From positions 122,970 to 186,969 of the forward strand of contig JAIXQF010000010.1 of assembly GCA_027484085.1 (NCBI GenBank): 64,000 nt of DNA, given 5' to 3'. The notes beneath the pieces were generated by a model. The model did no database searches. It was not told the DNA's origin and worked only from the letters and a program-made list of their open reading frames with translations. The stretch comes from Actinomycetales bacterium. Lineage in GTDB: Bacteria > Actinomycetota > Actinomycetes > S36-B12 > UBA5976. The translations under genes were made by a program, and so were the position numbers. Position 1 is the first letter of the stretch, and every line of letters starts with the position of its first letter. Positions 36,846-45,538 of the stretch are shown in pieces.

Positions 36846-37730
36846 ATGCCAAAGATTATGGCATCGCGAATTGCAGAACTGCAGAAGTCTCGCACTCCAT
36901 ATGTTCACGCCCGAGTAGTACTTGCAGAAAAGCCAACATCAGCAAAGCCAGGGGATGAAGCCATCATTTTTGCTGACGGAACCATGGAAGGTTTTGTTGG
37001 GGGATCCTGCTCCGATTCAACCGTGCGTTCTCAAAGTGTTTCTTTGCTTGAAGAAGGAACTCCAATTTTGCTTCGAATTGCACCAATGCCCGAAGTCGAT
37101 ACCCAATCTGGAAAACGAACTGTTCACAACCCTTGCCTATCCGGCGGAACCCTAGAGATATTTTTGGAGCCGATCATGCCAGCACCAGTAGTTGCAATTT
37201 ATGGAGATAGTCCAATTTCAGGATCGTTACTCAAGCAAGGACCAGGTGCCGGATACGAAATGGTGGAGTGGAGTTCCGAAGTCGACCTGAACAACACTTT
37301 TGCAGTTATCGTTGCAGCCCACGGTCGCGAAGATGAAACTATGTTGCTCGAGGCCGCCGTCCTAGCTGGTGTTCCATACGTAGGTTTAGTTGCTAGTCGC
37401 AAGCGTGGGGCATCCGTTATTGACATGCTTACTTTGACTCCAGAACAGAAGGCCTCGATCTACTCACCAGCTGGACTTGATATCGGTGCAACAAAGCCAG
37501 ATCACATTGCTATTTCAATTCTTGCCGAGATGGTTCAAGCTGCTGCAAACCAATCGGTAACTGCAGTACCAAAGCCAAGCTTTGAAACCGCAATTGATCC
37601 TGTGTGCAACATGACGGTTGCAATGTTGCCGGAATCAATTCATGCTGAGATCGAAGGGCAGACGGTTTGGTTCTGTGCGCCAGGCTGCTTGAAGGCTTAC
37701 TCCGCAAACCCAGCTGCATACGCGAACTAA
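36846..37730 (+). CDS. XdhC-family protein fused to a YHS domain
   Basis: The 294-residue product has a shortened XdhC N-terminal domain (about 8-108; VGGSCSDSTVRSQSVSLLEEG), an XdhC Rossmann domain (about 115-235; LVASRKRGASVID, SPAGLDIGATKPDHIAISILAE) and a C-terminal YHS domain (about 246-294; DPVCNMTV and FCAPGCLKAYSANP), whose cysteines usually bind metal. ATG 36846 is preceded by GGGAGG (36835-36840); an in-frame GTG at 36840 overlaps that site and is unlikely. It is the second XdhC-type gene in the island and lies 68 bp after the TauE gene. The 3' end overlaps the convergent gene by 4 bp. Confidence 0.82.
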   Translation: MPKIMASRIAELQKSRTPYVHARVVLAEKPTSAKPGDEAIIFADGTMEGFVGGSCSDSTVRSQSVSLLEEGTPILLRIAPMPEVDTQSGKRTVHNPCLSGGTLEIFLEPIMPAPVVAIYGDSPISGSLLKQGPGAGYEMVEWSSEVDLNNTFAVIVAAHGREDETMLLEAAVLAGVPYVGLVASRKRGASVIDMLTLTPEQKASIYSPAGLDIGATKPDHIAISILAEMVQAAANQSVTAVPKPSFETAIDPVCNMTVAMLPESIHAEIEGQTVWFCAPGCLKAYSANPAAYAN

Positions 37731-38500
37731 AGTACTGCTACCTGCATTAACTGTTTGAAGGTTTCTTCACCTTCGCCGGTAATTGAAATTCTTGGGTCTG
37801 AACTATCGATTCGTCCCCAAAGGTAAAGATCCATTGCTTCGGCGTCACCAGAAATCACCAGACGTGCATCCGAGCTAGGTTCATCTACTGCAAGAACCGT
37901 TGCTGCCTCAGAAGTAAAGTTCAGTTCCCAAACTTTCCGATTCGTTGACGTAGCGGCCACGATTGAAACAATTCCAAAATCCACATTTGGTGCTTCTGGC
38001 CACGAACCAAGTAGCGGTAGAAAATCTAAAACTTCGTCCACACCATCGAGCGCTAACGTTTCATCGATTTTGCTCACGTTGCCAACGGCTTGTTCAGCAT
38101 CAATGCGGTGAATCACGGTTTCATGCGCCATGCGGCGAAACCAAAAATCAACTGAATGATCTGAATGGTGCCAAGTCCAAGTTGGGCGTTCGAGACGATT
38201 AATGTCCAAGGCTTTAGTAATAGCCGTGAATCCCCAAGACATGAATTCCATAACATTTTCCGTGCGTGGGTAGGGCGCGAGATGTTCTTTATTCTCTGCT
38301 TGACTGCCGGTTTCAACCACAAAGGCCTGCCCTAGATATACGTGGGCCATGTGCTTTGCCAAATCATTTGTTGTCCAGCCTGGGCAGCTTGGAACATCCG
38401 TAGGTATTTCAGGAATAGCAGCGACCAATAGTTGGTAATCAGCATTTAGGTGACTTAAGTATTGCTCGCGTGAAAGTTCAGTTCTGGCGACAGATCTCAT
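37727..38500 (-). CDS. Maleylpyruvate isomerase family mycothiol-dependent enzyme
   Basis: The 257-residue protein has the N-terminal MDMPI-type four-helix bundle: VPSCPGWTTNDLAKHMAHVYLGQ (about 38-60) with a metal-binding His, and RRMAHETVIHRIDAEQAVG (about 130-148) with further metal ligands. Actinobacteria encode several paralogues in the DinB/MDMPI superfamily; they use mycothiol as cofactor, and most have unknown substrates. Its presence supports an actinobacterial host that makes mycothiol. It is divergent from ffh with only 30 bp between the starts. Confidence 0.82.
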   Translation of the reverse strand: MRSVARTELSREQYLSHLNADYQLLVAAIPEIPTDVPSCPGWTTNDLAKHMAHVYLGQAFVVETGSQAENKEHLAPYPRTENVMEFMSWGFTAITKALDINRLERPTWTWHHSDHSVDFWFRRMAHETVIHRIDAEQAVGNVSKIDETLALDGVDEVLDFLPLLGSWPEAPNVDFGIVSIVAATSTNRKVWELNFTSEAATVLAVDEPSSDARLVISGDAEAMDLYLWGRIDSSDPRISITGEGEETFKQLMQVAVL

Positions 38501-38530
38501 GGGCCTAAGCCTACGGATTAGACTTTGAGC

Positions 38531-40033
38531 ATGTTCGCATCATTGTCAGATCGCCTCAGTGCCACCTTTAAGCAGTTACGCGGCAAGGGGCGATTGACTG
38601 AGAATGACATTGACGAAACGGTTCGGGAAATTCGAATCGCATTGCTTGATGCCGACGTTGCCCTTCCAGTTGTTCGAGAATTCTGTGCTCGAATCAAAGA
38701 GCGCGCTTTAGGTTCTGAAGTTTCAGCCGCCCTAAACCCTGCGCAACAGATCATCAAGATTGTAAATGAAGAGTTAGTTGGAATTCTTGGTGGTGAAACT
38801 CGACGATTAAAGCTGGCGAAGAATCCGCCAACCGTGATTTTGCTAGCTGGCTTGCAAGGTGCGGGTAAAACCACACTTGCTGGAAAGCTTGCCGCACATC
38901 TGCGCACCCAGGGCCATCAACCAATGTTGGTCGCAGCCGACTTGCAGCGTCCGAACGCAGTTGATCAATTAAAGATCGTTGGTCAGCAGTCAAATACCCT
39001 TGTATTTGCACCTGAGCCAGGCAATGGCGTTGGCGATCCCGTCCATGTAACCCGCGATGCGATGAAGTTTGCAAAAGACAAACTCCATGACGTAGTCATT
39101 GTTGATACGGCAGGGCGCCTATCTATCGATAGCGAATTGATGGATCAGCTGGCCAAGGTGAAAGCCGAAGCTAAGCCAGATGAAACCCTCTTGGTCATTG
39201 ACGCGATGACGGGACAAGACGCAGTAAACACTGCCGAAACTTTTGCCCGTGACATTGGTATCGATGCAGTTGTATTAACAAAACTCGATGGTGACGCACG
39301 TGGTGGTGCGGCGCTTTCTGTTGCCACAATCACTGGCAAGCCAATTATGTTTGCGTCAACCGGTGAAAAGCTAACTGACTTTGAAGTTTTCCATCCAGAT
39401 CGCATGGCCTCAAGAATTCTTGACATGGGCGACTTGCTGACCCTGATTGAACAGGCCGAACAAACTCTTGACAAAGATCAAACGGAAAAGTTTGCCAAGA
39501 AAGTTAAAGATGGCGAAGATTTCACGCTGACAGATTTCATGCAGCAAATGCAACAGATTCGCAAAATGGGATCAATGACAAAAATGCTTGGCATGTTGCC
39601 TGGTATGGCTGAAATGAAAAAGCAGATTGAAAATGTTGATGAGCGTGAAGTTGATCGCGTCGAAGCAATCATTTCTTCGATGACGCCTGCAGAGCGAGAA
39701 GATCCAAAGTTACTGAATGGTTCAAGGCGCGCGCGAATTGCTAAAGGTTCGGGCGTGCAAGTAAGTGATGTAAACACTTTGATGGACCGCTTTGTCGTGG
39801 CTCAGAAGATGATGAAGCAGATGGCAAAAGGTGGTTCCGTTCCCGGAATGCCACCTATGCCAGGTATGCCGGGCATGCGTCCGCAGCAAAAGAAAGTTCA
39901 AAAGCCAGGCAAGGGTGCCAAGAAGTCAGGTAATCCAGCTAAGCGCGCTGCTCAAGAATCTGGAATTGAATTTGAAGAACCGAGTGCAACGCTTACTGAG
40001 ATACCGAGTGCTTTCAGAGATTTCTTGAAATAG
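38531..40033 (+). CDS. ffh: Signal recognition particle protein Ffh
   Basis: The 500-residue protein has an N domain starting MFASLSDRLSATF, a G domain with G1 GLQGAGKTTLAGK (about 107-119), DTAGRL and TKLDGDARGG, and a methionine-rich M domain (about 320-445) that binds signal sequences and 4.5S RNA. The tail is rich in Pro, Gly and Lys. It targets nascent membrane and secreted proteins to FtsY. I chose ATG 38531, matching the conserved start, rather than TTG 38525. The rpsP-khpA-rimM-trmD block follows after one inserted minus-strand gene. Confidence 0.96.
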   Translation: MFASLSDRLSATFKQLRGKGRLTENDIDETVREIRIALLDADVALPVVREFCARIKERALGSEVSAALNPAQQIIKIVNEELVGILGGETRRLKLAKNPPTVILLAGLQGAGKTTLAGKLAAHLRTQGHQPMLVAADLQRPNAVDQLKIVGQQSNTLVFAPEPGNGVGDPVHVTRDAMKFAKDKLHDVVIVDTAGRLSIDSELMDQLAKVKAEAKPDETLLVIDAMTGQDAVNTAETFARDIGIDAVVLTKLDGDARGGAALSVATITGKPIMFASTGEKLTDFEVFHPDRMASRILDMGDLLTLIEQAEQTLDKDQTEKFAKKVKDGEDFTLTDFMQQMQQIRKMGSMTKMLGMLPGMAEMKKQIENVDEREVDRVEAIISSMTPAEREDPKLLNGSRRARIAKGSGVQVSDVNTLMDRFVVAQKMMKQMAKGGSVPGMPPMPGMPGMRPQQKKVQKPGKGAKKSGNPAKRAAQESGIEFEEPSATLTEIPSAFRDFLK

Positions 40034-40038
40034 AAATC

Positions 40039-40419
40039 TCAGACAGTAGATACTGCGAGACTTTCTGAAATTGAAATCGGATCTTCCACTTGCACCACAA
40101 CGCTGGTGAATTCGTCTCCAGTTAAGTTAAAGCGAATGGTGTGATCGGCGAGTTTTGCCCGAACATTCCAAAAATGTTTAACCCCGTGTCGCTGGCGATA
40201 AGTTCCGGCAATCACACCGAACCCATAAGTTTGAGAGAATGTGTAAGTTCCTGGAGCTCGGAAGCCTTTACATTCCTTCAGAATTTCCGGGCCAATATCT
40301 ATCGAGACAATGTTGGCGCGGGGGATTGTGAGGTCTTTTCGGGAGGCATTCAAAAACTTGTCCCAGGTCGAAAATTCAAGCAGGACCGAGGATTCAGTTA
40401 TCGAAACCTTGGGAAACAT
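40039..40419 (-). CDS. Conserved hypothetical protein, PH-like
   Basis: A 126-residue protein: residues about 1-50 form predicted beta strands with the phrase DLTIPRANIVSIDIG, followed by KGFRAPGT and VIAGTYRQRHGVKHFWNVR. This pattern (basic residues, RAPGT, then a GTYR...K.FW turn) recurs in small actinobacterial proteins with a PH-like beta fold. No function is known. It overlaps no plus-strand gene with support and is convergent with ffh (5 bp apart). Confidence 0.6.
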   Translation of the reverse strand: MFPKVSITESSVLLEFSTWDKFLNASRKDLTIPRANIVSIDIGPEILKECKGFRAPGTYTFSQTYGFGVIAGTYRQRHGVKHFWNVRAKLADHTIRFNLTGDEFTSVVVQVEDPISISESLAVSTV

Positions 40420-40633
40420 GTCTCCACTTTACGCCCCGTAAACCGCCCCGATTACTGGCCGAATGCCCTCAATTTCCGGATTTTTGCCTTGTCTGGCATG
40501 ATTTATCAAGTAATCCCGACTTGGTAGCCGGCCCTCTACCCGCAACCTTGTTGGATTCATAGACATTAACTAGTTGCGCCCCCGCTGCAACAACGGTTTT
40601 ATGTCACACCAATTATCAGGAGAAATAAAACTC

Positions 40634-41209
40634 GTGGCCGTAAAGATCAAACTTAAGCGCATGGGCAGCATCCGCAACCCGCAATACCGCGTAGTAATTG
40701 CCGATGCCCGTACCGCTCGTGATGGCCGTGCCATCGAAGAAATCGGTTTGTACCATCCAAAAGAAGAACCTAGTCTTATCAAGATCAATTCAGATCGCGT
40801 TCAGTACTGGCTAGGCGTTGGCGCTCAGCCAACCGAACCAGTTCTTGTTCTACTTAAGATCACAGGTGACTGGCAGAAGTTCAAGGGCCTTCCGGGCGCT
40901 GAAGGAACTTTGCGCGTTAAAGAAGCAAAGGTCGACAAGAACACTAAGTTCGCCGAGACTGTTGCAGCTGTTGCTAACGAACCACGCACACCAACAATTC
41001 GTCCGAAGGTTGAAAAGCCAGTGGAAGCCGAAGTAGTCGCAGAAGAAGTTGCTGCTCCAGTTGCTAGCGAAGAAGCTGCTGCTGAAGTAAGCACCGAAGC
41101 CACTGCTGAAGCTGTAATCGAAAACGTTGAAGAAGTTGTGGAAGAAACCGTAGAGGCAATTGCAGAAGATGCTGCAGAAGTTGCTGAAGCTGTAACTGAA
41201 GAGGCCTAA
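40634..41209 (+). CDS. rpsP: 30S ribosomal protein S16 with long acidic tail
   Basis: The S16 core is residues 1 to about 90: [50 protein letters not shown]. The start is GTG 40634, after AGGAGA (40618-40623); the open frame upstream is not conserved. The protein runs to 191 residues because of a C-terminal extension that, from about 115, is almost only Ala, Glu and Val. Actinobacterial S16 proteins often have some extension, but this one is long. rpsP heads the rpsP-khpA-rimM-trmD operon. Confidence 0.95.
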   Translation: MAVKIKLKRMGSIRNPQYRVVIADARTARDGRAIEEIGLYHPKEEPSLIKINSDRVQYWLGVGAQPTEPVLVLLKITGDWQKFKGLPGAEGTLRVKEAKVDKNTKFAETVAAVANEPRTPTIRPKVEKPVEAEVVAEEVAAPVASEEAAAEVSTEATAEAVIENVEEVVEETVEAIAEDAAEVAEAVTEEA

Positions 41210-41212
41210 GCA

Positions 41213-41449
41213 ATGCTTGACGAGACTTTAGAGCACCTCGTAAAGGGAATTGTTGATCATCCAGATGATGTTGTCGTTCGCGAGAACAATCGTCGGGGTG
41301 CAACTCTTGAGGTCAAGCTCAATCCTGAAGACATGGGCCGCGTGATTGGCAAAGCCGGTCGCACTGCCACTGCACTTCGCACCGTCGTAAACGCATTGTC
41401 CGATAAGGGCAATGTGCGCATCGACATCCTTGACGTCGACGGACGGTAA
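41213..41449 (+). CDS. khpA: KH-domain RNA-binding protein KhpA
   Basis: A 78-residue protein with a single KH domain; the RNA-binding GxxG loop is GKAG (46-49) within GRVIGKAGRTATALRTVV. KhpA binds RNA, usually as a dimer or with KhpB, and its gene lies between rpsP and rimM in actinobacteria and firmicutes. It starts 3 bp after rpsP and ends 3 bp before rimM. Confidence 0.93.
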   Translation: MLDETLEHLVKGIVDHPDDVVVRENNRRGATLEVKLNPEDMGRVIGKAGRTATALRTVVNALSDKGNVRIDILDVDGR

Positions 41450-41452
41450 ATA

Positions 41453-41989
41453 GTGCAGCTCGTAATCGGGCGCATTGGCCGAGCACATGGCGTGCGCGGC
41501 GACCTTTTCGTTGAACCAATGACAGATGAACCGGATCATCGCTATGCAGATGGAACGGTTCTAATGACTTCTGATAACACGACGCTCACTGTCGCCACCT
41601 CCAAGTGGCACAGTGGGCGTTTTGTTGTTCACTTTGCTGGCGTAGATGATCGCAATGCGGCGGAGGCATTGCGCGGGCAAACCTTAACGATTGAAGTTGA
41701 TCCAGCAGAGTTACCAGAAGATCCGGACGAGTTTTATGATCACCAACTAGTTGGACTACACGTTGCGCTGGAAGATGGTTCGGTAATTGGGGTAATTGGT
41801 GAAGTGATTCACTTGCCAAGTCAGGATTTACTTTCGGTCAAACGTGAAGGCGATACCGAAGTATTGATTCCGTTTGTTATGGAATTTGTTCCAGAGATTG
41901 ATTTGGATTCAAAAACGGTGACAATTACCCCGCCACCAGGATTACTTAACGAACTAGATGCCATTGTGGTTCGAGACGAGGAAATCTGA
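41453..41989 (+). CDS. rimM: Ribosome maturation factor RimM
   Basis: The 178-residue protein begins MQLVIGRIGRAHGVRGDLFVEPMTD, the RimM N-terminal domain, and has a PRC-barrel C-terminal half (about 98-175; DPDEFYDHQLVGL and IPFVMEFVPEID). It helps 30S subunit assembly by binding S19. Start GTG 41453; its stop overlaps the trmD ATG by one base (TGATG). Confidence 0.95.
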   Translation: MQLVIGRIGRAHGVRGDLFVEPMTDEPDHRYADGTVLMTSDNTTLTVATSKWHSGRFVVHFAGVDDRNAAEALRGQTLTIEVDPAELPEDPDEFYDHQLVGLHVALEDGSVIGVIGEVIHLPSQDLLSVKREGDTEVLIPFVMEFVPEIDLDSKTVTITPPPGLLNELDAIVVRDEEI

Positions 41990-42681
41990 TGTTGAAGTTT
42001 GATGTCATAACTGTTTTCCCGGACTACCTAAAGCCACTGCAACTTTCTTTAATGGGCAAAGCAATTGAAGATGGCTTGATCTCGGTCAATGTAAAAGACT
42101 TACGCGACTACACAAACGATAAACATCAAACAGTTGATGACTCACCATACGGTGGTGGCCCAGGTATGGTCATGAAGCCAGAGCCTTGGGGAGCTGCGCT
42201 GGATGAATTCACAACAACTGAAACTATTTTGATAATCCCAACTCCATCTGGAAAGCCATTTACGCAATCCATGGCCCAAGAACTTTGCCAAGCTGAACAT
42301 ATTGTGTTTGCCTGTGGGCGATACGAAGGTATCGATTCCCGGGTAGCGGAGCATTACAAAACTAAACTCCGCGTTGAAGAAGTATCGATTGGTGATTACG
42401 TGTTAGCCGGTGGGGAAGTTGCTGTACTGGTTATGGTTGAAGCAATTGCCCGATTAGTTCCTGGCGTACTTGGAAATCAGGAAAGTTTTGCAGATGATTC
42501 ATTTGCTGTTGGAGCAATGGAAAATTTGCTAGAGGGTCCGGTCTATACCCGGCCGCCAGTCTGGCGCGATCTAGAGGTTCCATCGATTCTGACTTCGGGT
42601 GACCACGCAAAGATTTCAGCTTGGAAGCACGAACAGGCCAAGTTGCGCACTGAACAAAATCGCCCAGACCTGTTGGGCTAG
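41989..42681 (+). CDS. trmD: tRNA (guanine-37-N1)-methyltransferase
   Basis: The 230-residue SPOUT enzyme has VFPDYLKPL near the start, YGGGPGMVMKPEP, the knot motifs CGRYEGIDSRV and IGDYVLAGGE, and a C-terminal domain with RPPVWRDLEVP. It methylates G37 of tRNAs and prevents frameshifting. It is the last plus-strand gene before the operon is interrupted by a minus-strand methyltransferase; rplS, its usual neighbour, is 1.1 kb on. Confidence 0.96.
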   Translation: MLKFDVITVFPDYLKPLQLSLMGKAIEDGLISVNVKDLRDYTNDKHQTVDDSPYGGGPGMVMKPEPWGAALDEFTTTETILIIPTPSGKPFTQSMAQELCQAEHIVFACGRYEGIDSRVAEHYKTKLRVEEVSIGDYVLAGGEVAVLVMVEAIARLVPGVLGNQESFADDSFAVGAMENLLEGPVYTRPPVWRDLEVPSILTSGDHAKISAWKHEQAKLRTEQNRPDLLG

Positions 42682-42687
42682 TTATTA

Positions 42688-43587
42688 CTAAAGTAATTGC
42701 ACCATCGGGTCACCGTAGATGTATTCATTCAATACATAGTTAATCTCTGGCAAGGAAAGCGCCTCGGTGTAAGCGGTATTCATGTAGAACTTTGAAAAAT
42801 CTGAATTCTCAATAGCTTTTCTTGCCCGTGGATGCTTGAAATTCAAATACATCTGAGTGGTAACTTTCTTGCGCTCAAATTCCAGGTTCAATGTTCCGCA
42901 GTTGTAACCAAATAGGGTCATGGCAGCATCAGCCAGTTCAGGAGTAGTGCGCTCGATGATTCCCATATCTTTTACTTTTACGATCGGGCGCAAAGTGGAT
43001 TTCCGCTCCCAATACTGAACACAGGTTCTTAATCGATCCTTGGCATGTGCATCATGTCCGTTCACATCTACGTAATTGATGGTTAGATCGTCATCGCGAA
43101 CCAGATGAAAGTTTTGATCTAACCGATTTTGCACCGACCACTTACGCCAGGATCTTGGAACGATGAAAACTATCAGATCTGAGACCTGAGCAGCTTTGTT
43201 GAAGAATGGAATCGATAAGGAATTGTTTCGTCCAAATGGCGGATTAGTAATTGTTAACAGACCTTGCTTATTGATTTCTTGATCCAAGAAGTCACCTAGG
43301 ACAATTTTTTTATGATGCGGTTCGATGTCAAAGCTGATTACTTTAGTGAGTCCATGTGCTTTGGCGGCTTCGATAAATGCCCCAGTCCCACCGGCAGGCT
43401 CGAGCAAAGTTTTGCCAGATAGGTCACCGAGTCGCTTACCAACATTTCGCAGGATTTGGTTCGCTACTTCTGGTGGCGTGTAGAACTGCTCCTTGCCGGT
43501 AACTCGGGGGTTGCCAAGCTTTGCTTTGGTGAGTTGCTGGGCTGGCCGTGGCATGAGGAAGCTTTCAGTAGTTGGTGCTCTAAGCAT
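42688..43587 (-). CDS. Adenine-type DNA methyltransferase-like protein, solitary
   Basis: A class I SAM methyltransferase. In the 299-residue form the SAM motif EPAGGTGAF is at 63-71 and the catalytic NPPF at 115-118, typical of N6-adenine (or N4-cytosine) methyltransferases. The N-terminus has TGKEQFYTPPEVANQIL, and a PRSWRKWSVQNRLDQNFHL segment follows motif IV, as in phage-type and solitary methylases. No restriction gene is nearby. The start is uncertain: ATGs at 43641, 43614, 43587 and 43554 are in frame; 43587 has a GGGTG about 8 bases upstream. It stands on the opposite strand within the rpsP-to-rplS block, 6 bp from the trmD stop. Confidence 0.75.
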   Translation of the reverse strand: MLRAPTTESFLMPRPAQQLTKAKLGNPRVTGKEQFYTPPEVANQILRNVGKRLGDLSGKTLLEPAGGTGAFIEAAKAHGLTKVISFDIEPHHKKIVLGDFLDQEINKQGLLTITNPPFGRNNSLSIPFFNKAAQVSDLIVFIVPRSWRKWSVQNRLDQNFHLVRDDDLTINYVDVNGHDAHAKDRLRTCVQYWERKSTLRPIVKVKDMGIIERTTPELADAAMTLFGYNCGTLNLEFERKKVTTQMYLNFKHPRARKAIENSDFSKFYMNTAYTEALSLPEINYVLNEYIYGDPMVQLL

Positions 43588-43777
43588 ATATATGCACCCA
43601 CTGATTCGTGGCATTCTGCGAGTAATTTGCTGGAAACCCATTAGTTATGGCAAACTCAAAGGCGTTGGAACGTAGCAGCACCGCCACAGGGGCGCTGAAA
43701 CATTAAGTTCTAAACAAATCCGGCAAGAACCAATAACTGGGCTTTCGACCTGCGGCGACATGTCCTTCGGAGTAATA

Positions 43778-44128
43778 ATGCATTTTCTAGACGATGTAGA
43801 CGCAGCATCACTGCGCACTGGAATCCCAGATTTCCGCCCGGGCGATAACGTAAAAGTTCACGTTCGAGTCGTTGAAGGTTCCCGTTCCCGTATTCAGATT
43901 TTCCAGGGCGTTGTAATTCGTCGCCATGGTGGCGGTCTTCGCGAGACATTCACAGTCCGCAAAGTCAGCTTCGGAACTGGCGTAGAGCGCACCTTCCCAC
44001 TTCACTCACCAATCGTTGAATTGATCGAATTGGTCAGCCGCGGTGACGTCCGTCGCGCCAAGCTTTACTACCTGCGTGATCTACGCGGCAAGAAGGCAAA
44101 GATCAAGGAATTGCGCGATAACGTTTAA
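43778..44128 (+). CDS. rplS: 50S ribosomal protein L19
   Basis: The 116-residue protein starts [13 protein letters not shown] and has [25 protein letters not shown] and [23 protein letters not shown], all L19 signatures. It lies at the 30S-50S interface. I chose ATG 43778, 5 bases after GGAG (43769-43772); an earlier in-frame ATG at 43760 adds six unconserved residues. Its separation from trmD means it needs its own promoter in the 190 bp upstream, where I could not identify one with confidence. Confidence 0.96.
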   Translation: MHFLDDVDAASLRTGIPDFRPGDNVKVHVRVVEGSRSRIQIFQGVVIRRHGGGLRETFTVRKVSFGTGVERTFPLHSPIVELIELVSRGDVRRAKLYYLRDLRGKKAKIKELRDNV

Positions 44129-44136
44129 TTCTTTCG

Positions 44137-44178
44137 AATTAGCGGGCTTACCTATTGGTTAGCCCGCTAATTTTTTTT
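44137..44178 (+). terminator. Rho-independent terminator after rplS
   Basis: AATTAGCGGGCT (44137-44148) pairs with AGCCCGCTAATT (44161-44172); three further pairs inside close a TATT loop after one T-T mismatch. A run of eight T follows the arm. It lies 8 bp after the rplS stop. Confidence 0.93.
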
Positions 44179-44202
44179 GTTTGAAAGTATGATGAGAGCA
44201 CT

Positions 44203-44850
44203 ATGGGCCACAAAAAGGAAAAGCCGAAAAAGCAACCTAGTTTGTTGCGCGAGATAGTGACTGTTGTTGGCACCGCCCTTATCCTCTCGGTCCTAGTCAG
44301 AACATTTCTAATCCAGGCCTTTTATGTTCCGAGTGCTTCGATGGAAGATACTCTGCAAGAAAATGATCGAATCATCGTCTCCAAAATATCCACGCAGTTA
44401 ACGGGGGTAAATCGAGGCAACGTAATCGTGTTTCACGATCCTGGTGGCTGGCTGGGCGATGGATTTCCAAATCCATACGACACGCCGGTAGGTCGCGTAC
44501 TTCAGGCGATCGGAATTGTTCCTTCAAATTCTGGTAACGATTTAGTGAAACGCGTTGTTGGGGTTGCAAATGACACCATTAAATGTTGTGATGCGCAAGG
44601 GCGCATTATGGTTAACGGCGTTGGCGTAGATGAGGCATACATTAAAGAGGGTTCAGCAACCGACCAAGTAACTTTTGAAGTCCTGGTTCCTGAAGGAAAC
44701 GTTTTTGTGATGGGCGACAATCGCGGCAACTCTGAAGATTCACGGTTTCATTTAGACAAAAACAATGGAATGGTTCCGGTTGAAGAAATCATTGGCAGAG
44801 TGGCAATGCGAATTTGGCCAATAGGTCGTATCGGTGGCATCGAAAATTAG
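44203..44850 (+). CDS. lepB: Signal peptidase I
   Basis: The 215-residue membrane protease has one N-terminal transmembrane helix (about 17-40), the catalytic serine S46 in PSASMEDTL, the general-base lysine K116 in DLVKRVVG, and the C-terminal GDNRGNSEDSR box. It removes signal peptides from Sec and Tat substrates, such as the secreted proteins found elsewhere in this window. The 3' end overlaps rnhB by 17 bp. Confidence 0.96.
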   Translation: MGHKKEKPKKQPSLLREIVTVVGTALILSVLVRTFLIQAFYVPSASMEDTLQENDRIIVSKISTQLTGVNRGNVIVFHDPGGWLGDGFPNPYDTPVGRVLQAIGIVPSNSGNDLVKRVVGVANDTIKCCDAQGRIMVNGVGVDEAYIKEGSATDQVTFEVLVPEGNVFVMGDNRGNSEDSRFHLDKNNGMVPVEEIIGRVAMRIWPIGRIGGIEN

Positions 44851-45529
44851 TTCCGATTCGCCAACGCTTGAACTAGAACATGCGCTGATCTCCTCGGGAG
44901 CAAAGTACGTTGCCGGCGTAGATGAAGTAGGGCGAGGGGCGCTTGCTGGCCCTGTTTCTGTTGGTGTGGCAATTGTTAGCGCTGAGACCGAGCAAGTACC
45001 AACTGGATTGCGCGACAGCAAACAAATAAGTCGGACTGCTCGAGAAAAATTGATTGCGCCAGTTTCCGCCTGGGTACTTGAATACTCGATCGGGCATGTG
45101 GCTGCGAGTGAGATTGATCAAATTGGAATTGTGCCAGCGCTTCGATTGGCTTGGGTACGCGCTCACCAGCAGCTAGCCATCAAGCCAGACCATGTGATTC
45201 TTGATGGAAAACATAATTGGTTGCTAGAGCCAGAATCTGATTTGTTTACAACTCCGATTTCGGACATTGTGGTCCCAGTAACCATGAAGGTTAAGGCGGA
45301 TGCCTCTTGTGCTTCTGTCTCTGCGGCCAGCGTGCTGGCAAAAGTAGCCCGCGATGAACAAATGCGACAAGCAGCTCTGATTTACCCAGATTTTGGCTGG
45401 GAGGGAAACGTCGGTTACGGTTCCAGCGATCACATGGCAGCCATTGCCCGCCTGGGGCCAACTGATCTGCATCGCAAATCTTGGAAGTTACCCAGTGGCC
45501 CGAGTGAATTCGGACCTGCCACCAAATAG
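44834..45529 (+). CDS. rnhB: Ribonuclease HII
   Basis: The 231-residue nuclease has VAGVDEVGRGALAGPV with catalytic D30 and E31, plus HVILDGKHN and VKADASCASVSAASVLAKVARD with further acidic residues. It removes ribonucleotides and RNA primers from DNA. GTG start 44834 lies inside lepB, giving tight coupling. DUF2469 follows after 9 bp, as usual in actinobacteria. Confidence 0.95.
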   Translation: MASKISSDSPTLELEHALISSGAKYVAGVDEVGRGALAGPVSVGVAIVSAETEQVPTGLRDSKQISRTAREKLIAPVSAWVLEYSIGHVAASEIDQIGIVPALRLAWVRAHQQLAIKPDHVILDGKHNWLLEPESDLFTTPISDIVVPVTMKVKADASCASVSAASVLAKVARDEQMRQAALIYPDFGWEGNVGYGSSDHMAAIARLGPTDLHRKSWKLPSGPSEFGPATK

Positions 45530-45538
45530 GCTGTTTAC

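Noticed and set aside
40141..40527. Plus-strand frame of 128 codons opposite the PH-like gene
   Set aside because: It has no recognisable motif, and the minus-strand frame has a family-like pattern (RAPGT, GTYR).
42682..42687. Terminator between trmD and the methyltransferase
   Set aside because: Only a 6-bp AT stem (ATTACT-AA-AGTAAT) overlapping the methyltransferase 3' end is present; too weak to call.
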